Assembly (NCBI GenBank): GCA_030549335.1
Contig: CM060192.1
Coordinates: 24,618,157 to 24,682,156, forward strand
Reading direction: 5' to 3'
DNA length: 64,000 nt
From: Pontederia crassipes
Taxonomy: Eukaryota; Streptophyta; Magnoliopsida; Commelinales; Pontederiaceae
The notes beneath the pieces were generated by a model. It saw only the letters and a list, made by a program, of their open reading frames with translations. It was not told the DNA's origin and did no database searches. A program made the translations under genes and the position numbers. Shown here piece by piece: positions 1 through 12,803 of the stretch (positions are counted from its first letter, which is position 1; each line of letters opens with the position of its first letter).

Positions 1-3000
1 AAGGTGACAATCAAAATTTAATTTTGTTGAACCAAATTTTTATAAAATATATTATTTATAATTATTTGAGAGTAATATAATATATAAATTATTATAAAAT
101 AATTAGACTAATTTAATAAGTATTATTTGCTACTAGATGTTTGTTTATAGTAATTTGATTTTATTAAATAGATTATTACCAATATAATAGTGTTAAATTT
201 ACTTTCAACCTAAAATCATAATTATACTTTATTTTCTTTTCATATATAATTCTCTTTTCTTTTATTATGCTCTTAATAATATATTTCCTTTTTTATTTAT
301 TTCTTCCACCTAACATCTTTTATTCTATTTTTTATTTAAATTATTTCCTTTTTCCCATTAGAAAATTCAAATTTCATTGCCAACTTATTTTTAATAACTT
401 TAAATCACTATAACGGCATAACTCGTAATAAATTTTTCCATCATATTACTCATTTCTTTGAAAGTTTTACGAAACCTTGTTGCACCAGATTTTCTTGGTT
501 TTTTTTAGTCAATTCTTTTAGCGTAGTGTTCGATTCGTGATCCAACCAATTGATCCAACTGGTTCGAATTGATTTTCAAAACATTGTAAAATTCATAACT
601 AATTAGCCGAGTTGTTTTGGGCTTAATTCCGTGAAGTAATCAAAATGTCGAATTTACTGGACACTAGTTGTTGATGGTTAACCTAGAACTGCAAACATTT
701 CAAATTTTCACTCGTGATGAATTTACTTTTAAGTTTGTATTTTCTTGTATCATGCATACACCTCCTTTCTAATAGGGAAAAAAATTATGTCAAACACATC
801 ATGATTTTTTCTCAATTTAGTAATTGTTTAGTTCCAATGAGTAGCAACTTGAGAAAGAGGTGTTTGAAAATTGGATCTTCAACACATCAGAGTATATATT
901 GAGGCAATTAAATTTGACGGAGATGATAAATAAAGTTCTTGTTATTTCAAGTTAATTTAAGAGTGAATATAGATAACATACATATTGAGTTTATATTGAA
1001 TATATATGCATATTGAGTGAATATATCATAGTTTATATGCATATTGAGTTAATATATATCATATGCATATTGAGTTTATATTGAATTTAAACAATGCCAA
1101 TTCGTAAAAAACGTATTTAGGCTTGTATATTTATCATTTAAATTGAGAACTTGAAAATCATCGAAATTAAAATTGATCTACTTTTCAATTAGAAAGTATC
1201 TACTTCACATCTAGCACCAATAAGAATGAAACTATTTTTGTGAGTCCATAGTAGAGGTGAGCATCACACTATTTTGATGAGTCCATAGCAGGGGTATGCA
1301 CGGACCGACCCAGACCGCACCAACTCGATTTTTCGAGAAATATTCTTGGTCCAATTATAAATCAGACCGGATTTGGATAAAAAAAATAAAAAATACTAGA
1401 TAGATTTTGAGTCAGAATCGGGTCCAACACATAAAAAGTTAACTCGGGAGGCGACCCGATTATAATAACAAAAAAATATTAACAATATTGATATATTATA
1501 ATTATTAACAATATTAACTTATACTTTTCAACTTACAAAATAACTGTAAAGTAAAGGTAAGGAGTGACCATATAAATTAATTATTGGCCATAGAGGAATG
1601 GTAAAATTGGCTTGAGTGTTATGCTTACAAAAAAAACTTATTTTATTATTTATTATTTTATTATATACTCAATTTTAACAAATTGATCTAGTAAAATTTT
1701 CATGTTAAATAACTTAAAATAATGACATAATTATCCTTTGAATAAAGTTACAAACAATGTAGATTATGCACAATGACATTTTTGAAAAAAAAAAGAATTT
1801 TGATAAAAAATACATGTAAGAATTTTGTAAAAATAAGAATGAAAAAAAAGGAGACAAAAGAAATAAAAACATTAAAACACAAATGCTAAATAAAATCATC
1901 AATCATTTTGACGCAGGGCGCCAAAGTTCGGACCTGCGGTATGTGATCAAAATGCACAACATCGAAACCATTAAGCAATAGTTATATCGTGATTCAAGTT
2001 GAACATAATATTATATATAGATCTCAAATCCTAGTGTCTGCCCTTTGTAGGCGTCGGCAGGCACGTGGCCTCCCCTTTGACAATAACAATTGTCAACTTA
2101 TTGTCAATATATTCAAATGATCATGATCTGTTCAATTTGATTTCAATCCAATTCAATTCGATTTAATTTTAATTAAATTCACAATGTTCAGAATTATCAA
2201 TTCAATTCACAATATTCAGAATTATCCAAGTCAATTAAGGAAAACTCCATATTTCTTTCATGTAGACCATGGATCAACCCACGACAAACCACCTAATAAT
2301 AATAGTGCTAACAATGATTCGTGAATGGCCAGGACCATGACCAAACATAGGACAACATTAGCTTCTCTAAAGGATGATGATGTCTCAAACCTATAGTTAC
2401 ACTATCTGTCACATTTAATTTAATTTAATTTAATAATAATATGGTCCAAGAGCTTGGAAGCAATTAGAGAATATGGAGACCTAATAACTTTCAACTTTTA
2501 TTTTGTTTACTTAAGATGTCTATCTTTTAGCAATTTAATTTAGATGAAACAAGATACAATCAGAAAGACCACTTGATCAGTATCGATAAGATTGGATATA
2601 ATAATAAAATATGATGAAGATACGATCATGTATGATAATATTATAATCAAGTATGATAACAATCTTATGAGGGCTAATCAATAATAATACAATCAATAGA
2701 TCATACTTAAATAGCAATAATAACATCAACATAATTATTATAAAACTGATAATTAATCATATTAAATAAATAAATTACCCCTTAATCTTCCTCAAATTTG
2801 TTGAGAAAGTTAAAAAATGAAGGTAAATTCCTTTTCGAGAAAATCAAGGAAGAAATCGAAGATTTTTCTTTTACTTCTCGAACGCAAATTATATTGTTCT
2901 GTTTCTTTTTTTTCAAAATTCTTCTCTCTCCAATTTGTTTTCCTCAAGAGACCTCCCCTTTATTTTCTTAATTATTTTTCTCTATGTCAAGTTCACATAC

Positions 3001-3492
3001 CCCTTTTTTCTCACTATTATCTCATTTTTCTTCTCTCTCTAGTACCCGCGACGGCAATCTCTCCTCTCTTTTGTCACTGACAGATATATGAGGCCATATG
3101 TTTTTCTCTCTCCATATCCCTTACGGCCTTGTGCCTTTTCGGTAATTCTTTTTTTTCTTGGCTTTCTTTAATCTCTCTCCCTTAATCCCTTTCCTCTCTC
3201 TCCAAATTATTTAACGCCACCAAGTATGGTGCCTCTCATCCTATTTGTTATCATTATTTTTTTCTTCCTTTCTCCTTCGGTGTCAAAATACTGTTAGCCG
3301 AACTTATATATTTTTCCTTCGAGCAATCCTTTTTTTACTTTGACCATTAAGTAATTTTTTTTTTCTGAACTATCACGACACCTTAATCCCAATAAAAAAT
3401 AATCAAAGAACCTATGAATCCCCCTTACATACTTCGTTTCGTTTCATGTACAGTCATTTGACGCTGAATCACGCCATACTGTCACTTAGACG
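1..3492. other. AT-rich intergenic DNA, no gene recognised
   Basis: There is no coding region with recognisable homology here. The stretch is very AT-rich, with scattered ATATGCATATTGAG-type short repeats near 960-1090. A degenerate GC-richer patch at about 1255-1450 holds words such as GACCGACCCAGACC and resembles old repeat DNA; a similar patch occurs at about 9360-9480. From about 2850 to 3260 the plus strand is strongly pyrimidine-rich (CTCTCTC and TTTTCTT runs). Such tracts are common in plant leaders and LTRs, but nothing else here marks a promoter. Short open frames in this part have no codon bias or homology that I can see. Confidence 0.6.
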
Positions 3493-3497
3493 TCACG

Positions 3498-5291
3498 TGT
3501 CATGCCTCCAAATCGTCCTTGCCATGTGGTAAGATCCAACATGAGGTTCCTACCAGTAATGTTATACCTTAATCAAAACCATGACTTTGACCGGTCCTTT
3601 AACCCGAATGAAATAAAAATGAAAGAACTAATAATAATAAAAATAAAAACCCAAATAATAGTCTTTAATATAATTCAAAATAGTTAAAACATAACTAAAC
3701 ATCAAAATAGTGTGAAAGCTTATCTAAAATAGCAAAATAGAAATAACATTAAAACACCACATGTGCACTGGACCATCACGAACGCCGTCAACTGCAGCTC
3801 ATCCTTGATTATTACCTGTAGGATCAATGCAGGGGAAACAATAACCCGTGAGCTTCGCAACCCAATAGATGGATGATCAACCCGTGAGCTATGCTCTGGA
3901 TAAGATCAATGTGCCATGAAACGCGAATCAATGCTCTGGATCAGTGTCATTTGTGCAATGTTATCAATGAGCATTTTGATTATAATGAGGTGTCATGTAC
4001 TTCATGAGGCCAATGATTGTACACATCATCATAAGTCATCCTCGCTATAGGAGAGGGTATCTTCTTTCGTCGCACGATGGGGAGAAATCGTGAACGGGGA
4101 CAATGCCGAGCTAGTGCCCCAACAATGCAATGAAACAATGCCATGAGCTCCCATCAATTCGTAACATGGGCACCCAAGCTTTTTTCTTCATTAATTATTT
4201 AGGTTCTCGTCTTCGCCCAGATTGGGACTTCCGATCATGCAATGCAATATTATCTTATGGATCAATCTATCAATAATCAGACGTAACAATTATCGTGGAA
4301 CAACATTAAAATAACAATCACACAAATACATCACAGCAGAACTCGGACCGGGTTGGGTCTGACCCGGGCTGGGTTCTTCAATGATCGGCGACTCAGCCCA
4401 ATCCGGGCCGAGTATAAATTGAACTTAGTCCGGGCAGAATACAGGGGAGATCCCCGCCAGAACTCGGGCCAAGTTCAGTAGAACCTGAGCTGGGTTCCGG
4501 TGGCTGTGCACACATCGGCGATGGCGCTAATCGGGTGGCAGAGAGCCTGGGTTGGACTCAACATTGGTTCTACCCGATGGGGTCATACCCGAGCCGGGCT
4601 ATATGGAAATCTGGTCGAGTTTTGTGATTTCGACGGAAACGTAGTCACGACTGCATGGTGTTCCACACGATTTCGTCAGACTAAACCTCTTAAGAACGAT
4701 CATAAACACATGGAACAATGCAGGGTAGATATGAGTAAATACTATGGCGCTAAGTGGGTCCTTAAACATGCAAATCTATTGTTAAAATTGATCCAAAGGG
4801 TGATCCAAGAATCCACCTTTGCTTTCCTTGCGATTTTCCTCTATTTCTTCGGTTCGTTTCGCTCGTTCTCATCGTCGCCAGTTCTAGATGGACCCCAACT
4901 TGAAAGTTCCTTCTCTCCTCTTCCCGTTCGTCCACTAGTCATGCAGTTTGATGGAGAAATCAGAGAGAAAATGGGTTAGAAAAATAGCAACCAAAAATAG
5001 GGAAGGGGAGGCTAACTATGGCTGTTGTTCACCTCGGTTCGTTCGGGCTCGTCTCCGACGATCTCTCCGGCATCTAGCAGCGCACTCCTGGGTTCCTGGA
5101 CGTGGTAGCACGAGAGTGCACGTGAGAGAGGCGACGATTAAAGCTAAACTTTGTTACGAGGGATGGAGGAGGGGTTTAAATAGAGTGGTTAAAGATTGTT
5201 ATTTCCTTTCAAGTTGGATAAGTTTCCAACTCTAATAGGACATTGATTTATTTTAATTTGATTTCATTTTTTTAATAGGGCCGGTGTTACA
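3498..5291 (-). mobile_element. Solo LTR of a Ty3-type retrotransposon (fossil), minus orientation
   Basis: The segment begins TGTCATGCC and ends GGTGTTACA, so it has the TG...CA ends of an LTR. It is flanked on both sides by the same five bases, TCACG (3493-3497 and 5292-5296), a target-site duplication of the size made by LTR elements. Read on the minus strand it starts TGTAACACCGGCCC and ends near CGATTTGGAGGC, matching both ends of the LTR at 6319-8663, so the two belong to one family. No coding region follows on either side, so this is a solo LTR left by recombination. The open frames at 4500-5235 lie inside the LTR and are not genes. The perfect target duplication suggests it is not very old. 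The TGTAACACC start and long LTR fit Tekay/Del-type gypsy elements (inference). Confidence 0.85.
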
Positions 5292-5296
5292 TCACG

Positions 5297-5670
5297 CCTC
5301 TGCCGCTGAGGAATTCCACACACCAAAAGGAAAATAATTTTATTATCAATGGGTGGCCGACCCTAATCTCTCTTTTATAGAGTTTACAAATTCTCAATTA
5401 AACTCTAACAATCTTTTCTAATCCAAATTAGTTTAATATTCTAATTAATCTCTTTAACTACTTCAAATTTATTCTAATAATTAAATAGTTAAATTTTTAA
5501 ATTTAATAAATTATTTATATTACCGATTAAAAATCCTCTCCAATTTTTTTTATTTTTGGAATTATTAATTACAATGATATTAACGACCATATTTTTCAAA
5601 ATAAAAAATACTAAAATATTCTTTTATTAACCATAGAAAATATGAGTCGTTACATTCTGTCCCTCCTAAT
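5297..5670 (-). mobile_element. Possible LTR end and polypurine tract of an older element
   Basis: Just right of the solo LTR, AT-rich DNA ends in GAGTCGTTACA at 5654 and is followed at once by TTCTGTCCCTCC. On the minus strand this reads as a purine-rich tract, GGAGGGACAGAA, followed by TGTAACGACTC, the arrangement of a polypurine tract next to the start of a 3' LTR. If so, the solo LTR at 3498-5291 was inserted into an older LTR, of which this is one part. I could not find the other end, so this is a weak call. Confidence 0.3.
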
Positions 5671-6313
5671 GCTAACTTCTGGTGTCATTGTTAAATTAAT
5701 TTTAAAATGGATACACACTAAAAAAAAAAGATAACAGTAATAATTTAATATAATAAGTTATGTGATCACTATAATCAAATAAGCCAAAAAAAAGCAAAAG
5801 CCAAACTAAAAAAATAAAACTTAATTAAGTTTATGTTCTTATTCCTGTCCTTGAGATGTTGGGATCTCTCGATTGTTTCTTACATAATGGATATTATGGT
5901 ATTCGGCCTACAATGGTTAAAAACAAAAAAAAAAGGTAGCGAAGTGTTTGTCACAATAATTAGAGGGGAAAAATTATAAGCAAAATAATTTTATTTAACA
6001 AAACATGAGTTCTTACCTTTTTAAATGCTGATCGTCACTTTCGTTACTGGTATCCATCCCTGCCAATGGGCCACAAAAGTCTTCTTTGGAGCAGTAGCAA
6101 TGTGACAATGCACAACAATTTTCTCACTTGGTTGATGTGAGTTAAAATGTCTATTCCTAAGAGTGGCCTGGTGTAATGAATTTCGACATCCATTCAATTA
6201 GGCATGCATGATTTAATTGTCAGCTTTTCTTCTATGCACATATAAATAATAAATTATGATGTTATTATAAGAGGAAGATGAGAGGTTTATGCCTAATGAA
6301 AATGGAGAAGGCA
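5671..6313. other. AT-rich intergenic DNA between two LTR insertions
   Basis: No gene, RNA or clear repeat structure is recognised. The sequence is AT-rich with long A runs. It may be internal DNA of the older element suggested by the tract at 5654-5670, but no recognisable protein domain is present. Confidence 0.5.
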
Positions 6314-6318
6314 TTTGA

Positions 6319-8663
6319 TGTAACACCGGGCCTAGTTGAAAAAAAAGGAAAAGACAATACTGAAACAGAAAGAGAAAAAAAAAAAGAAGAGAAAGAAAAG
6401 ATACGAAGGAAATTTAGTTTAAAACACATCAGATCTTTTTTGAAGTCCCAATCGGTTTCAATCTTCTCTCCCCTATAAATATGCTATTAAAACGAATTAG
6501 ACAGCCCTCTCTAGCATTGCCTCCTTAGTTTCATACGCTCTCTCGTTGTCTTCTCATGCCGAGTTGCTGCTAGATGATAGGAGAGGAACTAGTGGCGTGG
6601 ACGATGAGTCTGGATAGAGGGGAACGGCCGGAATAAAGAGGAGGAGGAAGAAGAAGAAGAACACGAAGAAGAGAAAGGATGTGAGGTTTCAGCGGAAACT
6701 TCACAAGGCATGGAATTAGCGTAGATACATCATAGAATCTTGATTTTAAATTTAAAGCATATCTTAGTTAATCTCTAGTCATCATACAATGAGTTATGAT
6801 GATGTATGATGTCGGCCATCGCCGAAAAGATGATCGGAACGTGTACAACGCGTCCACGTAGTTTTTGCGTAAGAGGAACCCGGCCCGAGTTCACCATACT
6901 GGCCCAGGCAGATTTATAATCGGACCGAGTTTGTCATAACTCGGTCTGGATCTGCCATTGTCGCAAGCGCGAAGCTCTACAGTGAAGAAGAACCCGGCCC
7001 GAATTGATGATAACTCGGCTCGGGTAATTCCATGATGAAGTCACGTTCGGCCGCGACTTTTGCCGAATGGTCGACCGATTCTTCAAATCGGCCGACTGAT
7101 CTGTCAAGCACGAACTCGGCCGAGGTGTGACCCAAACCCGGCCCGGGTGTAATCCGAACCCGGCTCGAATTATGCCATGATTTCTCGATTTGACGCCTTA
7201 TGAACTCGGTTCGGGTTCTTATACGAATTATGTTGATTTTATGATGTTTAGACCCTTGATTCATGTGTTTAATCTGATTTAAGTCATGATGATTATTAAA
7301 TTATTTATGCCTTTCTTAATTATGATATCTAATATGATCTTATAACTCTTATTATGATGACTTAAATTAGATCCAGTCATATTGGTGATTACACTAATTC
7401 ATACCGATCAAAGTTGATCTATTTATGATGATCATCAAGATATTTTTGCACATATGATATCTCTGAATGATCATATCTTGTAGCTCTGATTAAGTTTTAT
7501 ATAACGATGATGATGATTATGACCCTTGATCAGTATGATTTGTTGATCCTTTCCTATGATGACTAAGTCTTGATCATGATTCTTATGTCCTAATAAAAAT
7601 AAATTAAAAGTTATAAGATAAAAGATGAAAAACATTTAATGGAGAGCTCTTTTTACGATGGAGTGGTGATGATTAGGTATCAGCCGACTCCGATCAGTTA
7701 TGGATTGACTTCCGTCAATTATGGACTGACTACGATCGGTTATGGGCTGGTTTTTCAGTTATATTGATGATGATAGATGAGTTGAGACATGCCTCTCCGT
7801 ATGTTGAAATATACTCCACTATAAGTCAAAGATGAATAATAAGATGATGAAGAAGATGAAGCATATTAATAATGAAATTTCTTTATGATGATTAGTGGCT
7901 CTTGTCACTTTGATCTTTTCATGATATCTTGATCTATTATTAATATGATTTTACGAAGATGATTTCATTCATGATTATCTATGTTCACACAATGACTCTT
8001 CATAATGCTTTATATGATGACGACCTTGTCATTTTATGATGACTTATTATGATTTATCATGCTATATGGTCTTATGATATGAAGAAGATGATATGATTTA
8101 TGAATTTCTTAAGATCTTAGTGATCTCCTATTCATATGATACGTTAAAAGAAATTTTTTATTTATATCATGATGATGCCTATTTTCTTTGTATATGATGA
8201 TGATGTCCTTATGATTCTTGTCTAGTATCATGATGTTATGGTTATCTCTATTTTACTTTCATATTGAGTTGCAAAACTCATGAGTCCTCTGCATGTTCTT
8301 AAACGCAGGACCAGATATTAATGATGAAGGTGGCCAATAGTGACTGATCGAGCTCATGGTGGCAGCACATGTGTGTCCTAAGTCTTTCTGTTTATGTCTT
8401 AGTACTCTTATCCTATTATCAAAATGATGTATTAGATGAGTTTTCTCAAGACTCATATGATGATTCTTTCTATAGTCGTCTACATATTTCATGGTGATGT
8501 TATTCACATATTATCACTTATTGATGATGTCTCTCTTCTGCATATAATGTTATTTTTAATTGACCAGTCAAAGTCTTCTTTTAATATGATGTACACGTAA
8601 GGATGAACCGTAATGTCTTCGAAGTGTATTTTACGTAACGGGGTGCGATTTGGGGGCGTTACA
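6319..8663 (+). mobile_element. Solo LTR of the same Ty3-type family (fossil), plus orientation
   Basis: The segment starts TGTAACACCGGGCC and ends GGGGGCGTTACA, with TG...CA ends. It is bounded by a perfect 5-bp target duplication, TTTGA (6314-6318 and 8664-8668). Both ends match the ends of the LTR at 3498-5291 in the opposite orientation. A purine-rich stretch follows the start (6340-6420), and words of the type CCCGGCCCGAGTT recur in the middle. It is about 2.3 kb long, some 550 bp longer than its partner. No coding DNA is attached, so it is a solo LTR. The intact target duplication and ends argue for a moderately recent insertion; age was not measured. Confidence 0.87.
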
Positions 8664-8668
8664 TTTGA

Positions 8669-10392
8669 GGTGTTGTTTGAGTTGCCAAACATTAATGAAT
8701 GGATCAAAGGTAGGTATTATTGCATCATAAAGCTTATGACAACGTGGAAAAAGAGGAGTTATAAAAGCCAACATTAAAATTGAGTATAGTAATAAAATTC
8801 AAGAATCAAAGGAAGAATGAAATTTAAAAAAAATATTATGAAATTTAAAAAATGTGAACAAAGACTATTAAGTCATAAAAATTATCTTAAATTATCTCCA
8901 CGTCACTATTTCTTATATTCTATGTAATATAAATATTATAATAACAGCTATTAAGTCATAAAAAGTTCTATATGAATACTAATGTCAAATAGTTTTTTAA
9001 GCCAAATTAATGTATGATATTAATGAGATAGCGGAGTAGACTAATTAATTAATATATCATATTTTAAGTGATGAATTGGATGAAAAATTCTAAAAATATG
9101 AGAAAAATAATAAATAGAATGTATATTTAGCATTCTACCATTGATCCTTAGAATTATATTTATATATTTGATCATTACTTGTGTCATTTTGAAGTATTAA
9201 AAAAAATTATTATCTTACTATATGATACATTGACATAATATTTTGATAAATTGATGTTTATTTGATTAATTATAATTTAATTTTACTAATTACCATACTT
9301 TTTATATTTATTTTTAAAAAAATATTTTTTGACCTGATTCCATTCTTGATTTCATTCTTAATTTTTCTGAACCAACTCGGACCGACTTGGTCTAGAACGA
9401 GTCCAATTTTTTTGGACCAGAAAAATTTGGGTCAAGACCGAGTCAAGGCGGATCCGAACCCGATTTTGCTCTCCCTAGTCCATAGGTGGCAAAACAAAAA
9501 AAAACGGCTGTGTTCAAAACACTAGCGAAAATGTTTGGTAATTATTTTTTAAACTACAGTTTAAAATTTTGAGCAAAATCTTTACAAAATTGTGAGAATA
9601 ACTTATTTAGTATAATGCTTTAACATATTATTCTTAATGTACCACGATTATTATTAATAATAAACTTTGTTTAATTTTTAAATATCATATATATTACTTT
9701 TTGTTTTAACATTTCACATTTTTAATTTTACTTATAACATGAATATAAATTTATTTTTAATTTCAAAAAAATCAATATTGTTATATTGAAATGATATTTT
9801 AGAACATATTACTAGCCAAAATAAATTTTCTTATAACGGAAATGAATTATTATGAGTATGATGCATATAAAAATAGATGTAAATTATATTATTATATTCA
9901 TTTTTAATTACACAATAATTAAATTTCTATATTTATCAAACATTTTTATCAAATTTATAAACAAATTAATATCCACTATCCTCTAATCATATCATTATTT
10001 TATAGTCTAATCGTTGAATCTAATTAACAAGAGTCCAAAGTTTCAAACACATCAGCGAAAGTGATTAACTAGATTTCAGATCTTTCATGCCAAACACCTC
10101 CGATAACATTGCTTAATTTTATAAGCCACGTAATGTCATCAGAATCGAAGTCCACAATAAAATAAATAGATGTCCATTCTCTCAGTTATAAGAGAAAAAT
10201 TTAGATCATAACATGCTGCCTCTAATTAGTAATTATCATTTAAAATACTCTAGCATTATAATTAATGACTTGCTGTGTTCAACAAGATTATAGAGTTCAA
10301 GTTTAGCCACCCAAATTTTAGCTGCCAAAATATGTTCCTTAGGCTACAACGTTTTATCATGCAGCTGCCTTGCGATGCATTACATATCTAAA
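8669..10392. other. AT-rich intergenic DNA
   Basis: No gene is recognised. At about 9360-9480 there is a degenerate patch with GACCGACTTGG-type words that resembles the patch at about 1290-1450, partly in reverse orientation. The rest is AT-rich and without visible structure until the Helitron-like end at 10393. Confidence 0.5.
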
Positions 10393-10440
10393 CTAGGTAA
10401 ACCCAATCGCGCTATGCGCGATTATAAATAAAAACTTTTC
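10393..10440 (-). mobile_element. Helitron 3' end, minus strand
   Basis: Read on the minus strand, this piece contains an almost perfect hairpin, AATCGCGC-ATA-GCGCGATT (about 10405-10423), then about eight bases, then CTAG at 10396-10393, followed by a host T (the complement of A at 10392). A short GC-rich hairpin a few bases before a terminal CTRR, with insertion before T, is the diagnostic 3' end of plant Helitrons. The 5' end (TC after a host A) should lie to the right on the plus-strand map, but it carries too little information to place by eye. Any such element would be non-autonomous, as no Rep/helicase coding is visible in the next few kb. Confidence 0.6.
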
Positions 10441-11757
10441 ATAATATATTAAAATTTCTAAATATTTTTTTGTACAATAAAAATGTCAATTAGTCTTAAC
10501 GAATAGATTGAAAATTGAAATTAATTTCAAGCATGATTATCATTTGATTTTAAAAAACAATTAACACTATGAAAAGAAACATTCAAATAGGGTGAAAGTA
10601 ATTTGGTTAGGCCGGTGTTTTGATCCAAAGAAACCATTCGTTATTTTTCTAATCGATTTTTTAAATTACAAAAATTTTTCTAAAATCATTTAGAAAAAAG
10701 AAAAATCATTCTTTAGTGGTTGGATTTTTTCTAATGATTTTGTGGGTCCCTATTTTAATGGAATAATATTTTCAAAAATATATAATAAATTAATATTAAT
10801 ATTAACATAATTAATTTTATAGCTAAATATAGGATATATTATTAGAACTATTAAATTAGGGTTTCATAATGTGATATTAACATAAAATAATTACTATTAT
10901 ACCAATAATAAAAATAATTACTTATAAATGAATAATATAAATAAATAAATAAAAAAAGGCTCCATGGGCCCTACGATTTTTTTCGGTGGGCCCTAGTTTA
11001 AACGGGTCGATTTTGTTCTATTAAACAATCGTCTAATCATATTCGGTTCCTTAATTTTTTTAATTTTTTTGTTTGATTTTTTGAGTTGGATAATTTTTTG
11101 GGGATGTTCGGATTTTTCTTACACTCATACTCTCAAAACCAATAGTCTCAAAACCTACCTTGACGATGCAAACATTGGGCTCGCAATGTGCGACACACCT
11201 CCATGTATCCATGATTGCATAACTTTACATCAAGAATAAAAAAAAAGAGAGATAAATATTAATAAAAAATAATATGTTATGGTAACATTTATGTATAATT
11301 TATATATCTATATAAAATAAATAAAGTATAAAAATATTTCTAATTAATTTAATAATAATTATAGGTCCTTATTAACTTAGGAAGTTATTTTTATTTTATG
11401 ATATTAGAAGAAGTATATAAGAACTAAGAATAAATAGCTGCAAACTATACTAACAGAATATTTTCCCTTTCAAACTTAACCATATAAGTGGGTTGATCCT
11501 ATGTTTTTTAGATCGATCAAGTAAACAATGAGATAAAATGTTAAATGTTTCTATTCTCTTCAAAGTGGTTACATCCTCTTAATAAGAAAATATGTAGAAA
11601 AGAGGAAAAGGTAAAAAAGAAATAAATATAACTTCTAATTAATTAGTTACATATAATCATTTGTAAATAAATTGATATGAGTTTTATGTATTAATACTAC
11701 CTGCTATCCATCCTTCTCTTTAGATCCATTACCTCATATGGATACGAAAGCACATAA
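10441..11757. other. AT-rich DNA, probably in part the body of the Helitron
   Basis: No coding region is recognised. The sequence holds patches such as GGCCGGTGTTTTGATCC (about 10611) and GGGGATGTTCGGATTT (about 11100) that look like parts of old DNA-transposon derivatives, but they do not form a clean inverted pair. Some of this may be the body of the Helitron whose 3' end is at 10393. Confidence 0.4.
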
Positions 11758-12225
11758 TTATAGAATATATAAGACAAAGCAACGTAATAGAAGAAATAAT
11801 AGAACTTCCATTACCTTACGTGGATCAAGAAGCAAATAATTATAGAAGTTTAGGACAGAGCAACATAATAATAGAAAATGCCCAAAAAAGTCCCATAGAC
11901 AGCTCCATTCACTACTCTCCTTGGCCAACCCGAAGTCGTAGAAAACATTGGCTATGGTGCAAATGATGACCGCCATCGTGATGTTGTGGTTGTACAATTT
12001 CCTTCTGTGGAATTGGTAGTTCCTTTCGTGATAGTTCACTTGATGAGGCCAAGCAACATCAGGATCCCCCATCTGGTCATGGTTAGGAGCCCGCGCTGCA
12101 TCTTCCAGTCCTTTGGCTCACGCTCTGCAAACTACCATCGCCGCCAGCTAATACATTCAACACACCTTCCCTGTTCCTGCAGGTCTCCTTCCGTCTTCTT
12201 CCGCTCACCGTCACCCTCTCCATGA
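11758..12225 (-). pseudogene. Unrecognised, protein-like open frame in a GC-richer island
   Basis: A minus-strand frame starting at ATG 12072 encodes 104 residues. It has a polar, aromatic-rich start (GDPDVAWPHQ, NYHERNYQFHRR) and two hydrophobic stretches (about 33-45 and 65-85) that could be membrane segments. The composition looks more like a real protein than translated AT-rich spacer, and the frame stays open upstream of the ATG for about 40 more codons. I do not recognise the family. There is no obvious exon partner with good splice sites. It may be the remains of a small membrane-protein gene or an exon of one. Function not assigned. Confidence 0.25.
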
Positions 12226-12803
12226 TGCTTGCATCCATCGCCACCTCCGTCGTCAACTCGTCATCTGTACATGATCCAACATAACTCCATGCATGCTAAG
12301 ACACACCACTTAGCGCCATTGATTAATGAATAAAGATCCTGAACACTTATCATCCATGCCACCACCTCCTCCACTACTTTCGTGAAGAGACAATGGAAAG
12401 ATGTGCTCCATAAGTAGTCGCCGGACAACGTCTGGGTGCATGATTGGGTTAGCGTTTTCCAGGTGGAACATGAGGTACAAACGGAAGGACTACGAGATGA
12501 TGCTCGTGTTGTTTTTTTTTACCAGCGGCAGTCTCCCCTTGTCTGGCGGCAATGGCCGGAGCCGTATCTCCCGAGGGCACACTGCTTTGTCGCCCTGCTC
12601 GAACTCGATGTCCAGCCAACGAAGGTGCTGGCAGGTTCCCCTTGTACGGTGGGCAATGGCTGGAGCTAGATCTCCCGAGGGCATACTACTCTTCCGCTCG
12701 AGCTCGATGTCCAACCAGCAGAGGTGCTGATGTCGACCATCCTCCCACTACCCGATCGCAACGTACCCTCTGCACTCTGGTGTTCGGCCCTGCCTGCACA
12801 TAA
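12226..12803. other. GC-rich island with a short internal repeat, identity unknown
   Basis: GC content rises clearly above that of the surroundings. Two copies of a block containing CTCGATGTCCA(G/A)CCA(A/G) and GGTGCTG occur at about 12604-12631 and 12704-12729, with a CTCCCGAGGGCA motif near 12568 and 12672. Overlapping open frames exist on both strands and none has a family I recognise. The island adjoins the protein-like frame at 11758-12225, and the two may derive from one decayed gene. Alternatively it is a captured gene fragment inside a transposon. Confidence 0.3.

Noticed and set aside
4500-5235. Two long plus-strand open frames (159 and 95 codons)
   Set aside because: Both lie within the solo LTR at 3498-5291, which has clear ends and target duplication, and the translations show no known domain.
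1255-9480. Patches at about 1290-1450 and 9360-9480 as inverted ends of one 8-kb element
   Set aside because: They share only some words, the pairing is poor, and no matching termini or target duplication are seen.
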